Origin: Piezodorus guildinii
Taxonomy: Eukaryota; Arthropoda; Insecta; Hemiptera; Pentatomidae
Direction of reading: 5' to 3'
Assembly: GCA_023052935.1 (NCBI GenBank)
Contig: CM041293.1
Coordinates: 153,883,474 to 153,947,473 of the forward strand
Length of the DNA stretch: 64,000 nt
Shown: piece after piece, positions 1-11,538 of the stretch
How the letters are laid out: the number at the start of each line of letters is the position of its first letter
Position numbering within the stretch: the stretch's first letter is position 1
Notes under the pieces: generated by a model
Told to the model about the DNA's origin: nothing
Databases searched by the model: none
The model's input: only the letters and a program-made list of their open reading frames with translations
Position numbers and translations under genes: made by a program

Positions 1-770
1 GAACAAATAAAAAAAATAGCCTGTATAAAGTCGACTACAAGGTCCATAGATTTGATTAATAGGTGAGCCTGGCACGGGGGCAGCTTAAAGTATGGGGTTT
101 GATTTTCATCTAGATCGGAAATTAGAAACAGAAATATGGCGACTGTAGTATCAGATAGGGCTCAGGTTTACAATATACAAGGCCTATCGTTGCCAGTTTT
201 CACTAGCAGGATTTTTTTTTTCCTTTTACCGAGTTTATTATTATTGTTAGGCTGAAGGTTGGTATCGCTTGTATCATCGGCCGTTTATATTGTTTCATTG
301 AACTGTCACTATATGAAAGGGCATGATCGAATTTTTATTTAGATTAAGTGGCTATTCTGAAAAAAAAAATAAAGAGAAAAAAAATATGACGCAAAACTTC
401 GTTTATCTCTAAATTGATTTATTTAAAAATTGCATTTAAAAATTGAAAATGAGAAAGGTGAACAAATTAAGAATTGAAAACTCATAAACATTTCATTGAT
501 TGTTGTTTACAATTTGTCTAATAGGATTTTTCAGAAAGATAATATTTATCTATACGAAATAATAATTATATGGTTGTTGCCAATGATATATATACATAAT
601 AATTGTAATGTTTTATATGTAATATAATTTATAATAAAATATAATAGAATACTAGATGAAGCATTAATTAGTACTTTCCATGTATATTTTAATTAACTAT
701 ATTTATACTTTTGGAATGTACAAACTAGAGGAAGTCCCAGGGCATATTTTCTCTGGTTTTTAATGGTGAA
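1..770. other. AT-rich non-coding sequence
   Basis: Low-complexity AT-rich DNA with short A and T runs. No ORF, RNA gene or repeat family seen elsewhere in the window could be recognised here. Confidence 0.6.
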
Positions 771-773
771 CTA

Positions 774-965
774 AAAGAAACCCTGTACCTCTAGAACCTA
801 TGTTTCTAAGCCGACCATCGTACAAGGAGTTGTTTAGGTATAGATCACGCTAAGCAGTTAGATTTTTCTGCTAATTTTCGAGTATCCATTTCACAGAAGC
901 TGGGTGTGCACTATGAGTGTCCCCCCATCCCTGGGTTTTATGATATATTAATAATTATTCTTCCA
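774..965 (+). repeat. Dispersed repeat E, copy 1 (SINE-like)
   Basis: About 190 bp starting near 'cctgtacctctag' and ending in 'ataattattcttcc'. The same order of blocks (dispersed 'cctctaga', 'agctgggtgtg/gatgctgggctgtg', then an ATAATTATTCTTCC end) recurs near 45118-45330, and a shorter piece near 53800-53895. Family assignment is unknown; it could be an old SINE. The similarity is weak and judged by eye. Confidence 0.35.
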
Positions 966-1424
966 CACACTTCAAGAACACTTATGAAGTGTTCTATCCA
1001 CTCAACCTCGCCATTCCTGAAAATCAGTGAAAGTGGTTTTTTTATGGTAAAATAAGTCAATCCAATTCATCTATAAGTTTAACAGATCAATCCCTTATTC
1101 ATCAAAATATAGGGAAAAAATTGTTCAACGCATTTATTGAGTAATATATAGAGAGTGTAGATTAATGATCTCAACAAAATAGGAAATTATTTTTTTTATT
1201 TTTTTATAAGTATCGAAATTTTTTTTTTTTTTTTTAATATAACGAGTAAAGCAGAAAAAGCAACAGTAGTTGTAGCTCGATATGGGTACATTACGTCAAT
1301 TTATAATTTAGGTTGTTTCTACAGTATTTGATTATGAAGAAAACAATTAGAATAACACGATATGATTCATATTAAGTACAATCATTACGGTCTTCATTGA
1401 GTTTAAATTAATTATTAGTCAAAG
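966..1424. other. AT-rich non-coding sequence
   Basis: AT-rich with a T run at about 1218-1236. Nothing else was recognised. Confidence 0.5.
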
Positions 1425-1600
1425 CTAAACCACTGGACCATGTCTAATCTCCATGTTACGGGTTGAAACCTGGCACTTGCAGTATAAATATTTGTTCTGT
1501 TATATTAGGTATGGATTGAACCTGGAGTTTCGAAGCGATATCGGCCTCCTTGCTTAGTCGTTGGTCTAAACATAGGTAGAATAACTGTGTGCAGAACCGC
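1425..1600 (-). repeat. Possible degenerate tRNA-derived SINE head
   Basis: Read on the minus strand, 'ggttcaatcc' resembles a pol III B box, and about 45 bp upstream 'tagaccaacgactaagca' resembles a tRNA A box. No poly(A) tail or target duplication is visible, so this is a degenerate candidate only. Confidence 0.3.
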
Positions 1601-1684
1601 TACCAAAATTAATAATGACCCAAAGGAACAAAAAAAATTTAAAACCTAAATTATAATTATTAAGGAAACAATCGTATAAATAAT

Positions 1685-2840
1685 AAAACGCTACAAATTA
1701 TTACTTAATGGTTTATATTTTCCAAATAAATATACAATATTAGGGCATATCGTTATAGACATTTCACTAATATGATCAGCAATAAATAATTCGAAGGAAA
1801 ATAAGACTTTAATAGCCAATCACCAAAACTAATTTCAAAACTCTATTTATCTGGTCGTTTTTTTGTTTTTTTTTTTTTTTCAATGATTATTCGTTTGCGA
1901 AAAAATTATTATTTGTTATTTATCACGTCTTTTCTATATCTTTGATAATACCGAGTTTAGGAGAATTACTATTATAATTGTGACTTGAAAATAGTGAACA
2001 TTTTTTTTAATGTTAATCGGGCTTTCCTGATCCTATAATTTTATATATATTTTATATTTCTCTGTCTTCAAAATAAATGAGTCTATTTACCGCTAAAATT
2101 TAATTTTATTTTTTTTATTTTTTTATAATCATAGCATTGTACTGGTTCTAAAACCCTGTCTTCAAAAATAACGAACGAGTTACAAGTTATATATAGACAA
2201 GATTCAACTTTTTTTTTCTTTAATTTCACTTTACTGACAAAGACTGTGATCAATTCTTTCTCTATCTAAAAAACTGAGTCATGGGCGTATATGTGGTATA
2301 AATCATTTTTTTTTTTTGCTGTTTTATTATACTAGTGGTGTACTGATTCTAAAACTCTAGTTTATCTTTAAAATAACAGAGTTGTAAGGGTAAATATAGG
2401 CAATATTTCAATTGTTTTTATTTACTATGTTTATTCGGTGTCTTCATCATAAAACACAATACATATTTATTAATTAATTATTTATTAAACAAAAACTCTA
2501 TCTAAAAAGTAATTTAGTGTATTTTTTTTATTATTCCAGGTTTATTCGTTAAAAAGTCTAGAAATTGTTTTTTCTATCTTCAAAAATAACTGAGTTATTG
2601 AATTAAATCAGAGTTAATCGTCTTCCACTTTAAAACTAATCGGCTGATATCAATGTCTAAGTATTATGATTATCGATGGAGTTTTTGTGTTGATTTAAAA
2701 AAAAAAAATGGTCCTGTAGTTTCGGGAAAAAGCCGTGGTCGGCGTACGGTGGACAGCGGAGAAACGGATTTTTCTTATTCGTTATTTGGGTTCTATCTAT
2801 CTTGAAACGTAAGGCCTCAAATTTTGATTGGAATATATAT

Positions 2841-2890
<50 letters not shown>

Positions 2891-2990
2891 TTTTTGTTTT
2901 TTTTTGGTTACTAAGGATTATTTATAAGGATAATAAACCATAAAAAAAATAAGCGATGGATTTTATTCACGTGAACATTTCATTGGAAAA
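1685..2990 (+). repeat. Dispersed repeat D, copy 1, with degenerate tandem units
   Basis: This stretch aligns by eye with 19885-21300 from 'cgctacaaattattac' through 'cttgaaacgtaag'. Inside it a unit of roughly 100 bp recurs at about 2026, 2137, 2240, 2333 and 2550. The unit is built of 'tactgattctaaaac', 'tatcttcaaaaataac' and 'gagtta..gggtaaata'. The function and class are unknown. It may be a satellite-like array carried inside a transposable element. Confidence 0.55.
2832..2887. repeat. (AT)n microsatellite
   Basis: A nearly pure AT dinucleotide run with one interruption, followed by T runs. It sits near the end of repeat D copy 1. Confidence 0.9.
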
Positions 2991-3688
2991 TTTATAATTT
3001 TCATTCGATAAAATAGCCGGTCGGGAATCACACATATGCTGGGAAACCAGGAGAAAGGTAAATACACCTTGACTTGATTCATACCAGCAATATGTCTTCA
3101 GTTATTAGTTCTATTGATTAGAGTTGTATGTTCAATGATATATGTCTGTCAATAGAATCGCCATTACTCTAAGGTCAATATCTTCAACTCAATTTAATAT
3201 TACTCATTTCGAACTTCGAGAAATAGAAAATCTTCTAAAATAGCTATAAATAGAAAAAGATTTTTCAGTGTTTAACTAAACCCAGATTATTAATGTGTGT
3301 ATCAAAGGTGAGACGAGACTTATATTATATTTATATAAAGCAATATAGTTTCTTTGGGTCTTTAGTGCGATTTATGTGTACTTTTGAGTCATTTCGTTTT
3401 TGTTTAACAATAACCAAAAACGGTTTAAGGTCATTAAGTCATAATAACTCCATCCCATATATCTAATAAACTATTCTCTTTACAAGCAAGAACTTCAGAA
3501 ATATTTTTGTTAAAATAATTTCTTGATGGCATCTAAATTTCTCTAGATGTTTGTGGACCACTAATTGGAAACCACTGGACTTGACAAAACAATGAAGGTA
3601 ATACTTCAAGATGAAGAAAAACACATAGTGAATTAAAAATAAAAATTAAATAATAATAATGAAGATAAAATATATTTTTATTGGCCCG
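2991..3688. other. AT-rich non-coding sequence
   Basis: No repeat family, RNA gene or credible coding frame was recognised. The open frame overlapping the right edge is antisense to a Helentron-like repeat and to AT-rich DNA. Confidence 0.5.
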
Positions 3689-4812
3689 TTTACTATCTCT
3701 TTTATTAATCATTAAGGGAATGTACTGCGATCGTGAAAATTGTCGAATTCCAGTTTCAACGGAAATACACGATTTAGGGTCCCATGATTCCAAATGATGA
3801 GGTCCTGCATAAAAGTCTGTGATTACTCCAGTGCGAAAACGAAAAGTCCTATAAAACTGAAATTTTATATTTAAGACAACTATACGCCCGAGATGTTACA
3901 GAAACTTAGTCATCAGAATCGGCTTACCGGAAGAGCCACTTTATACCATGCATTTTGCACCAATTTACAATTTTCTCAAAAACGGCTCTAATTCGCTATA
4001 ACGATAGTTAATGAATCACACACAGTAGAGATATTAAAATACTGCTTTTATTATGAGAACATAATTCACATTCTGAATACAATACACTGTGCTGAGGAAT
4101 TTGGGTGTCTACAAGTGTACGTTTTGAGGATCCAAGGGCATATATAGCAAGACATTGTAGGGGGGATGAGGAGGCGGCATGAGAGGTCAAAGCAAGTGCT
4201 TTCAGGTGCAGGAGGTGGGTACTGTGTTCTAAGTACAGCTATGTGTCCTTTGTCGGTACTTCGTCAGTCCTTTTTAGGTACCTGGTTTGGGGTTATCCGT
4301 GGTAGTCTTAAGAATAGACAAAGTAAGTTATTAATAATTACCGTATATTATTTCTTAGTCAGGTCTCATTCTATAACTGATGTAAAATTGAACGGGCTTT
4401 AATATCATGTACGTTTCATTCGGATTGAAATACTCTGACAGGGCTTAAATGCAGAAATTTCAAAATTTCTGAACGAATTCGATATCCAACCAAAGGAGAA
4501 AACTTCAAAACTATTTGTAATGCTTTTTATAATTTGTGAACTCAGGAACAGTAATATACCGTTGGATTGCCAAAGATTTTAGATAAAATATTATCTTATA
4601 CATACTATTGTAAAAGTTAACGGAGAGCCGATAAAACAAACTGATTGTCGCACATAATAATCTAATAGGGTATTCAATAAAACACATGTTTCTATTAAAA
4701 TCCAGTGTAAATAATTCTTTAACAATTTATTTCGTTTCTAAATTTGTTTAAACATTCTTAAATTGATATAAATAACGGAGGTAAGTGAAAGTCGTGTTTT
4801 GCGCGCACCAGA
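3689..4812 (-). mobile_element. Helentron/DINE-like element, copy H1, interrupted
   Basis: Minus-strand copy of the commonest family in the window. Its 5' end is at the right ('cggaggtaagtgaaagtcg' then 'gcgcaccaga'). The 3' portion is at the left ('gcgatcgtgaaaatt', 'ggaaatacacg'). Internal blocks match other copies: 'aagagccactttatacc', 'atgcattttgcac', 'gggctttaatatcatg'. Block order is interrupted at 4006-4378 by an unrelated insert. No ORF is present, so it would be non-autonomous. The assignment to Helentron-derived elements rests on the asymmetric terminal inverted repeat and the short hairpin described for better copies (H3, H12). Confidence 0.65.
4006..4378. mobile_element. Unassigned about 373-bp insert inside H1
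   Basis: The H1 sequence is continuous across 'cgctataacgat' (to 4005) and 'gatgtaaaatt' (from 4379), and this segment lies between. A 3-bp GAT occurs at both junctions. It is much richer in G on the plus strand than its host and has an AATAAA on the minus strand near the left edge. It could be a solo LTR or a short non-autonomous element. Neither TG/CA ends nor long inverted repeats are clear. Confidence 0.45.
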
Positions 4813-5698
4813 TTTTTTCATTATTCTCATCAAATTATATAATCATAATAAAGATAAAAAGTCTTTTTATTTGCCTTTTTTCATTTCGCTCTATTAATAA
4901 AAATTATATTTAGTTGATATTAATTCTTAGCTGTTTTTAATTAGTTTTTCACTGTTGTTTTGCCTCAGTCAATCTCGCCTTGCTTGAAATTAATATTAAA
5001 ATTTAAGGCGATCTGTGGAGTACAAAGAAAAGCCTACTATAAAGAAGAGGAACAAATATGGAAGGCGCTCAGGAATTAAAGACAGAAGTGGACTAAAGAC
5101 GACAGAGAGGCGGGAAGAGGGGGGCAGAAGAGGGGGCGGGTGTAATAAACTTAATTGGAGTCCCTTGTCTATGCGGACCTAATGAATAGTAAGAAGCTCC
5201 ACTCCCCTCCAAATCCCTGGTGTCGCCCTTTTTACCTGTGTGAAACTTTCCTCTTTCAGTTTGTACTTCACTAAATAACTTTTTGTCCCTTTTTTCTCCT
5301 CTCCAGAGAGGAGCTATATGGCTTCGCCTTTTTTAGAAACAGACTCATTAACGTTACTTTTCAACTTCATTTTGCTGACAGATCATGCGTTTGAGTTTTT
5401 TTATTTTATTTATTATTATTTTTTTTTACAAATATTACTCAGTGAACCTGACGATTCTATGGCGATACGACTATTCTTCTTAGTCAAATCCCATCCAATG
5501 GTCACTAGCCTTGTCTGAATCTCTAAGGCCTTATTTATGCTCCGTGATATTTGCTAGAAGAGTATTAGGTAGCGATTTCATAGAGAATATCATGAGATTT
5601 TAAGCTTGTTAAAAAGATTTGTTAATATGTTCACGCAAGGGCAAATATCTTCGTTTTTTCCGCGTGAGGCGGGACTGTGTTAGCTGCTTACGTTTTTT
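4813..5698. other. Unassigned sequence with a G-rich patch
   Basis: AT-rich flanks around a purine-rich stretch near 5040-5145. The open frames here are short and lack coding character. No repeat family was recognised. Confidence 0.45.
5112..5140 (+). other. Potential G-quadruplex motif
   Basis: Four runs of at least three G occur within 29 bp, at 5112-5114, 5119-5124, 5132-5136 and 5138-5140. The loops are 4, 7 and 1 nt. This fits the usual G3+N1-7 consensus, and is notable in such AT-rich DNA. Confidence 0.65.
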
Positions 5699-6462
5699 GG
5701 CATGATTGCTTTGAGTGACTCTCGCTAATAGTTAGCTGCAGTCTATTGCGCGATATTTCTAGAGTGTTTGTTCCTGTAGCTGTTTCATTAAACTATTTTA
5801 GTGAATAACTGATCGAGCCTATAGACATTATGTAAATATCACTATTTCTATTGAATTATTTCTTCTATGTTGATTTCCTAAATTAATACCCAGATATTTT
5901 TCGTCCAATAATTCAGCGTAATACTTTTTTTTATAAAATCTAAGTAATTATGGCCTTGTTTTTTTTTTTTTTTTTTTTTTTGTTTTTTTCAGTTTCATCT
6001 ATTTTGATCTATCATAATGTGTCGAAATACCTAAATTGTTCTATGAATTGAATCTATGTTATAATATTGAGTATACCTTGCAGACACCTTTAACTAAAAC
6101 CAGTCCTGAAACAACCATGTTTCTGAAATATCCCGAAAAACATTTCCATACTTGAAAGGTTCTGTAAATATGTCCGTGAATCCTTACATTCCAAAACCTT
6201 CTGCTACTTAATTATTCTATAACCTTCCTCCACTTTGCCTAAGGTTGCGAGGTGTATGGGTGTCACCTTAATCACTTGATGGCTTAATTGAAATAAATTT
6301 AAAACGTTTGATGTATAGTTTTATATTTTTTTGGAAGCCGCTGACATGACCATATTTCAGGTTGTTATATCTAGTTAAAGTGGCTCTATCCTTTTGTTCG
6401 ACTGAAACATTTCCATTGTTTTCACCTAATATAAACCTTAAATAATAGAAAACCATCCTGTA
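5699..6462 (+). repeat. Segmental repeat F, copy 1
   Basis: Collinear with 11539-12274 from 'gcatgattgctttgagtg' through 'aataatagaaaaccatcc'. Differences by eye are scattered substitutions, small indels and a T run at about 5960-5982 that is shorter in the other copy. No coding frame is conserved. It may be a transposable element fragment or a local duplication. Confidence 0.75.
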
Positions 6463-6629
6463 TGTTAGCTGCTTACCTTCGTTGGGCGGGTGGGGCGACA
6501 CTGTAGCACGTTCCAACGTGTTTAATGCGAGATCACAGCAGTTCCAGGCTTCCGCTAAATGCGAGATAGTAACAGTTTTTACATACACATATAACTTGAA
6601 GTAGTAATTATGGAAATATTTAAAAAAAA

Positions 6630-6631
<2 letters not shown>

Positions 6632-6690
<59 letters not shown>
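6632..6690. repeat. (AT)n microsatellite
   Basis: About 59 bp of AT dinucleotides. It creates an artificial isoleucine-tyrosine frame on the minus strand. Confidence 0.95.
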
Positions 6691-6697
<7 letters not shown>

Positions 6698-6957
6698 TTA
6701 TTTTTAATCAAAAATGATTCTTATATTCTTATATCACATTATGGAAATAAAAATATGAAAATAAATCAGGCACAGCTAAATAAAATTCTTAAAGAAGAGT
6801 AATCAAGAGAAATTAACCCATAAGATGGAGGGGGTGTTGAAACGCTAATGCTCGTTAATCCCTACAACGTATAATGTTGAGAAAAAATAAAGGAAACTTA
6901 TTTAATAAAAACAAGTGACTCATCTGAGATGCATGTCGCTCCACGGAACAGACAAGT

Positions 6958-6977
6958 GTGACCCACCGGTGGGTCAC
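6958..6977. repeat. Perfect 20-bp palindrome
   Basis: GTGACCCACCGGTGGGTCAC equals its own reverse complement and is GC-rich in an AT-rich setting. It could be a dimeric protein-binding site or the centre of an old inverted-repeat element. Confidence 0.85.
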
Positions 6978-7224
6978 CCCGGCGTGAACGTGTTAATAGG
7001 GAGATTTATTTTTTAATCTTTATGACTTAATAAATATCTTACTAGATAATTGGAAAACGTGCAAAATAGTGTTCGGAAAGGGGGTGAGTCTGCTGCAGAA
7101 TTCAGGAGATTACACTACGCTAAATTTCGGAAGTTGAAGTAGTAGGTAGAATGGCGTTGATCAGAAGGATGTAGGTTTTCTGTGGATGGCAACGTTTAGT
7201 CATTCAGCTTTCTTACTTTAACGA

Positions 7225-7320
7225 AGCAGTCCTGATGAAGACCCGTTGGTTCATATTTTTTCGATGTTTTCTAATAATTGTTGACCAACACCCGGACCAT
7301 TTAATTCTTCATAATTGGTA
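7225..7320 (+). repeat. Hammerhead-like (HHL) repeat, degenerate copy
   Basis: It carries 'cctgatgaagaccc' at 7231, followed by a decayed 'tcgatgttttc' and an end block 'gttgaccaacacccggacc' leading to 'atttaattcttcat'. The end block parallels the CACCCGGAC ends of other copies. The core is incomplete, so this is a relic. Confidence 0.4.
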
Positions 7321-7693
7321 TTCTAACCTTCACATTTACTATGCCTTTTATTTATATATTTGAATCAGGTTGAAGCTATGTTCCCACATTGGATTGCCAT
7401 GTGATACTATAAGGGTAAAATCTAAGGGCGGCAGCTGCACATTACTGACTGATAAGTGACCTATAATAGGCGTAGCATTAGAAGGGTGAGCTAACTAACT
7501 TATGGCCTCTATCTCGATAACACACTCCCGCCCCCTGCAACTGGTATCGCACGATAGGGGCGCATCATACAGATATCCATCATTGGTGGGATGCGTAACA
7601 AGGATCTGTCCGCTCATAAAAATCCATGGATTTCGATCAGGATCGACGTCTGCAATACATTAAATCAAGGTATATATTGAGATACCTTAATTA
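7321..7693. other. Unassigned sequence
   Basis: Slightly richer in GC than its surroundings around 7420-7650. No ORF, SINE boxes or match to the other repeat families in the window was found. Confidence 0.4.
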
Positions 7694-8618
7694 TTCGGTT
7701 GTGTCACATGAAATGTCCGTTTTCAAGGTAAAGGATTTTTATTAAAAATACGATATGAAAACAAGATTATTTTATTCGAAGTATTTACCTTCTTATTCTA
7801 CACATTTTTCCCAACATGAAACCAATCTTTTTATCCCCGAACTGAAAAACTCTGAGCTTTGAACTGAAACAAAATCTGAAAACGCACTTTTCACTTAATC
7901 ATCATTTTCCTTTGACTTCAATGTTTTCCTTTGACGAAGTTGTCTAAATTCCTGAAAAGGTGGTAATCTATTGGAGACAAGTTGGGAGAATATGGTGGGT
8001 GCGGAAGAACGTCGTAGCCCAGTTCTTTCAAGACGCAGGTCTCAAGGCGCTTCAATTGCTGCCGCTCAGTGAGATCATGAGATACCCATGTATAGAGCTT
8101 TTTTTACTTTCCGAATACACTTTAAATGTCTGGAAACTGTAGATGCACTTGCATTTAGTTGTGCTGAGAGTCCTTTAACTGTTTGGTAGGGGTTTCCTTC
8201 TACTTTATGTTTGAGGACATCGTTATCTATTACGGATGGAAGTCTTCCTCGGGGCAAGTTTTCCAAGTCGGTATCCCCAGCTGAAAACTTAGCAAACCAA
8301 CGGCAAATGATCCGTTCATTAACACTCCCTTCCTCAAACGCCTTGGAAATATTTCTAGCGGCCTCCGCTTCTGAATGGCCGAGTTTAAACTCGTACAAAA
8401 ATATATCTCGAAAATCGCGTGTTTCCATGTTCATATTTGGAGGTATACTAAAAAGTGGGTAATTGATTGGGAAGCTAATGTTTATAATACAAAGGTAGAT
8501 GATTAGTAACTGTTTACTTTAAATATGTAAACATTCGGAAGAAAACAACAGAGACCTGCAAAATCCTTTATGTATTTCATAAACTATAAAAACGGACATT
8601 TCATGTGAAACAACCCAA
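7694..8618 (-). mobile_element. Internally deleted mariner, copy A
   Basis: A 925-bp Tc1/mariner-family element flanked by TA. The terminal inverted repeats begin TTSGGTTGT and contain 'catgaaatgtccgttttc' at one end and 'aacggacatttcatg' at the other. The minus-strand frame from 8434 encodes the N-terminal paired-like DNA-binding half: MNMETRDFR start, an RWFAKFSAGD helix-turn-helix block, then VEGNPYQTVKGLSAQLN. The frame then runs past LTERQQ into LETCV and jumps to LKELGYDVL, so the middle of the transposase, with the first two catalytic Asp residues, is gone. Full mariners are about 1.3 kb. The product cannot be an active transposase. The left third of the element matches the conserved C-terminal tail and UTR. 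Confidence 0.9.
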
Positions 8619-8893
8619 TAGAATGTGAAAATTGTATTTAAAATTTAGCTATTCCTCTTATATCTGTTTCTATTTTTAAAGCAGCACATTAATAGTTGTG
8701 AAAACGCGAATATTCCCGATAAAACGAACTTTTAAACTCTAAAAAAAAAGTACTTCAAAACTAAACATAAAGATATTATTGACAAGGTGTAGTCAAATGA
8801 AATATATTGTTAAATTTATGCCAATGTTCGGCCTAAGATAAGCTCTCAGTTGACTGAAACAAGTTACTAGCACAACACAAAAGAGGAAAATGA

Positions 8894-8977
<84 letters not shown>

Positions 8978-9455
8978 CGAGATAGTGAGATTACGCATGA
9001 TCCTTATGTAAAATTTAAGCCTCCCACTGCAGCATAAAATTAACGGTAAATGATCAAACAAATAAATACACCGCTTGTTTTGTTATTTATTTGTCATTCT
9101 TGTTTTAGAAAGTAAAATTATTTGTGTGGACATGCAGACCACCAGAAAGTTTGTTAACCCATGTGGGCTCATGTTGTTTAGCCTTTGTTAAAAATGAAAA
9201 TGGCAACAAGAGAAGAGTTACGATAGTATTCTTGTTTTTAACTACAATTTTTTTTTAATTGTTTTATTTAGAAATAATACAATATGCCACAATATTAGGC
9301 AATGCGTATTAATGCTATAAGAAGTCATTCATTCCTCATGCACAGTAAGTAAAAAAATAAAATAAAAATTACAACGAAGAATAGATAAAAATAAAATAAA
9401 ATAAATAAATATAATAATCTTAACTACATTTATAGATATATATACGATATTTATA
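8619..9455. other. AT-rich sequence with microsatellite
   Basis: It holds the compound (TA)n(GA)n run and otherwise AT-rich DNA. No gene was recognised. Confidence 0.5.
8895..8974. repeat. Compound (TA)n(GA)n microsatellite
   Basis: A TA run to about 8946 passes directly into a GA run ending at 8974. Confidence 0.95.
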
Positions 9456-9625
9456 TACTGTCCCTGGGAATTCCGAATCAAACCCCGACGTCCACAAGTA
9501 GGTGTTGGGGCTCGAGGCCAGGAGATCCCAGTGCTTCTCAGTCAGTCGCGTCACCAGTCTAATAAGCCAGTGGAGACTGAGAGAGGGCGCTAGAGCTACT
9601 GACTCTCAGGCTTAACTACAATATA
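9456..9625 (-). repeat. GC-rich SINE-like segment
   Basis: A GC-rich island of about 150 bp bounded by AT-rich DNA. On the minus strand 'gtagctctagcg' could be an A box, and 'ggtttgattcgg' about 130 bp further could be a decayed B box. The spacing is too long for a normal tRNA head. No second copy was found in the window. Confidence 0.25.
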
Positions 9626-9726
9626 AACATTCACATTTATTTGTATAAATATATTGCAATTTGATAATGTAAATAAATAGATTTTATGTCATTCAGATAG
9701 CTCACTTCTATTGATGCCTGAACCAT

Positions 9727-10008
9727 TTAGAGAATTTTAAGCACCCATAACTTAGCGGGACCGCACATTGGAGGGGGAACGGGTTCACAGCTTTGACACG
9801 TGTATATAGCGCACTTGAAAAGGTAGTTTGTTATCCCCCACTTCATATCGTCCAATGCAAATGAGGTGAAAGATAAGCACCAGTTTCGTGATCTGTCCCC
9901 TTGCGCCCCCCCCTCAACATAAATCTTACACGCAGGTACTCTTTTCTGGTACACATAGCATTGAGTCACCTTCCTCCGGCAATGTTCACCGTTTCCCTCC
10001 GAGATCAT
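9727..10008 (-). other. Unrecognised 93-codon open frame
   Basis: A minus-strand frame from an ATG at 10008, in DNA clearly richer in GC than its flanks. The predicted product is Cys-rich (about nine Cys, including CQSC and a MCGP near the end). No domain was recognised, and no splice signals or promoter stand out. It could be a remnant of a gene or mobile element, or a chance frame. Confidence 0.25.
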
Positions 10009-10387
10009 AATCCGCCACGATCAGAGTGGTAAAGGTGTTCAGGAAACTGTCGTTCAATAAAGAGTCCTGACTCATTAAATTAATTATACACATATCTTTT
10101 GAATTTTGTTTAGTATATCAATATTTATAAGTGTGATTCAATGTTTGTTTCTGTTTTTATAGATAATTTACAAAGAAAAACAGGAAAAAGGACTATCTTC
10201 CAGAAAAAAGGTATTGACATAGGTTGTGTGGTTTTTCTGAGTATGCTGGTTTGCGCTCTATACAGCTTGCGTTTTGATTTAGATAGAGCAATTGATCAAG
10301 CTATCAGCTTTTCTCTATCTACTGGAAATCCATGAAAACGTATTCACCTAATTTATGAATAATGTTATAGGTTCATTGATTATAAGT

Positions 10388-10443
<56 letters not shown>

Positions 10444-11538
10444 CTTTCTAGAATATTAGGTAATTAAGTTTTGATCATACAGTAAAACAATTAATACGAC
10501 TTTTCACTACAGTTTGTAGAAAATTAAAATAAAAAAAATGTTGAAATAAATACTTGTTGTTGCTTTAAATTATTCTTAAACGCATTTAATAATGATTCTA
10601 GACAGTTTTAATAAGTTTTGAGTTGTAAATGCCGTATCAAATAATCATTTAATATAATTAGATAAATAAACAGGACTCCATAATATATTTTTTAATAGTA
10701 TAGTAATTTAAAATCTTAATTGTTTGATCAATGACGAAAACGAAAACTAGATAATATTGTTTATATACTTAGATGGCTTATTTTATTATTCGAAATATTG
10801 TATGATAAGTCAATAGCATTTCATTTTAAATAATTATAAAGCAAAAAGATATGAAAGATAATAGGATATGCATATTTTGAAAATATTTTTCATATGCATT
10901 AAACAAACAAGTATTTTTGCAGAATTGATATACGCTGATGAAGATTAAAATTTTTAACCAGCAGAAAATTGTTTAAATAAATATAGCATATAAGGGAGAG
11001 AGGGGAGGAGAATTTTATAAAATATAAAAAGATAAAAAAAAAAAAAAAATTAAAAGTTTTGTTAGGCTAAATCAAGAGAAAATTTAAACAAGAAAAAAAG
11101 AACTAAACGTCTAAATATGAATTTTAAAATCCTCTCAAATATTTTAAAAATAATAATATTTTAAATATTATGTATTTCATAACATTTTTATGTTAAAACC
11201 TTCTGATAAAGGAAACTAATTGTAACCATTCTTCTATTTATCTTAGATGGCTAAGTCTCGAAGAAATCTACTAATTTAAAGATTTGTTACGCTTTGCGAG
11301 TGGCTAATGTCTATATTTGCCTTAGATCTATCTCTTGAAACCTAATTGATGCTTATCGTATTTAATCTATTGGAAACAGTTATTACAATCTGTAGTACAT
11401 CATTTGACCTTCTTTGCCACAAAATGCTAACGACCGAAATAGACTTGCATGACGAACCTTGAAAAGTGAACATATTGATTATGATTTTGTAGATTGTGTG
11501 CCTAGAACCAAATGAATCTGAGACAAAGCCTGTTTTTT
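10009..11538. other. Very AT-rich non-coding sequence
   Basis: It includes a 54-bp T run and abundant A/T tracts. A short imperfect hairpin lies at about 10866-10897. The 64-codon frame at 10141 has no recognisable features. Confidence 0.5.
10390..10443. repeat. Poly(T) tract, 54 bp
   Basis: An uninterrupted T run. It is not preceded by a recognisable SINE or LINE 3' end on the minus strand. Confidence 0.95.

Larger units (their letters stand above)
6463..7224. other. Unassigned sequence with a palindrome
   Basis: Contains the AT microsatellite and a perfect 20-bp palindrome at 6958-6977. No gene or repeat family was recognised in the remainder. Confidence 0.45.

Noticed and set aside
6268..6711. 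147-codon minus-strand frame
   Set aside because: It is composed of an AT microsatellite (Ile-Tyr runs) and segmental repeat F.
8211..8462. 83-codon plus-strand frame, repeated near 48968 and (minus) 51643
   Set aside because: It recurs because it is antisense to the conserved mariner N-terminus, not because it is a gene.
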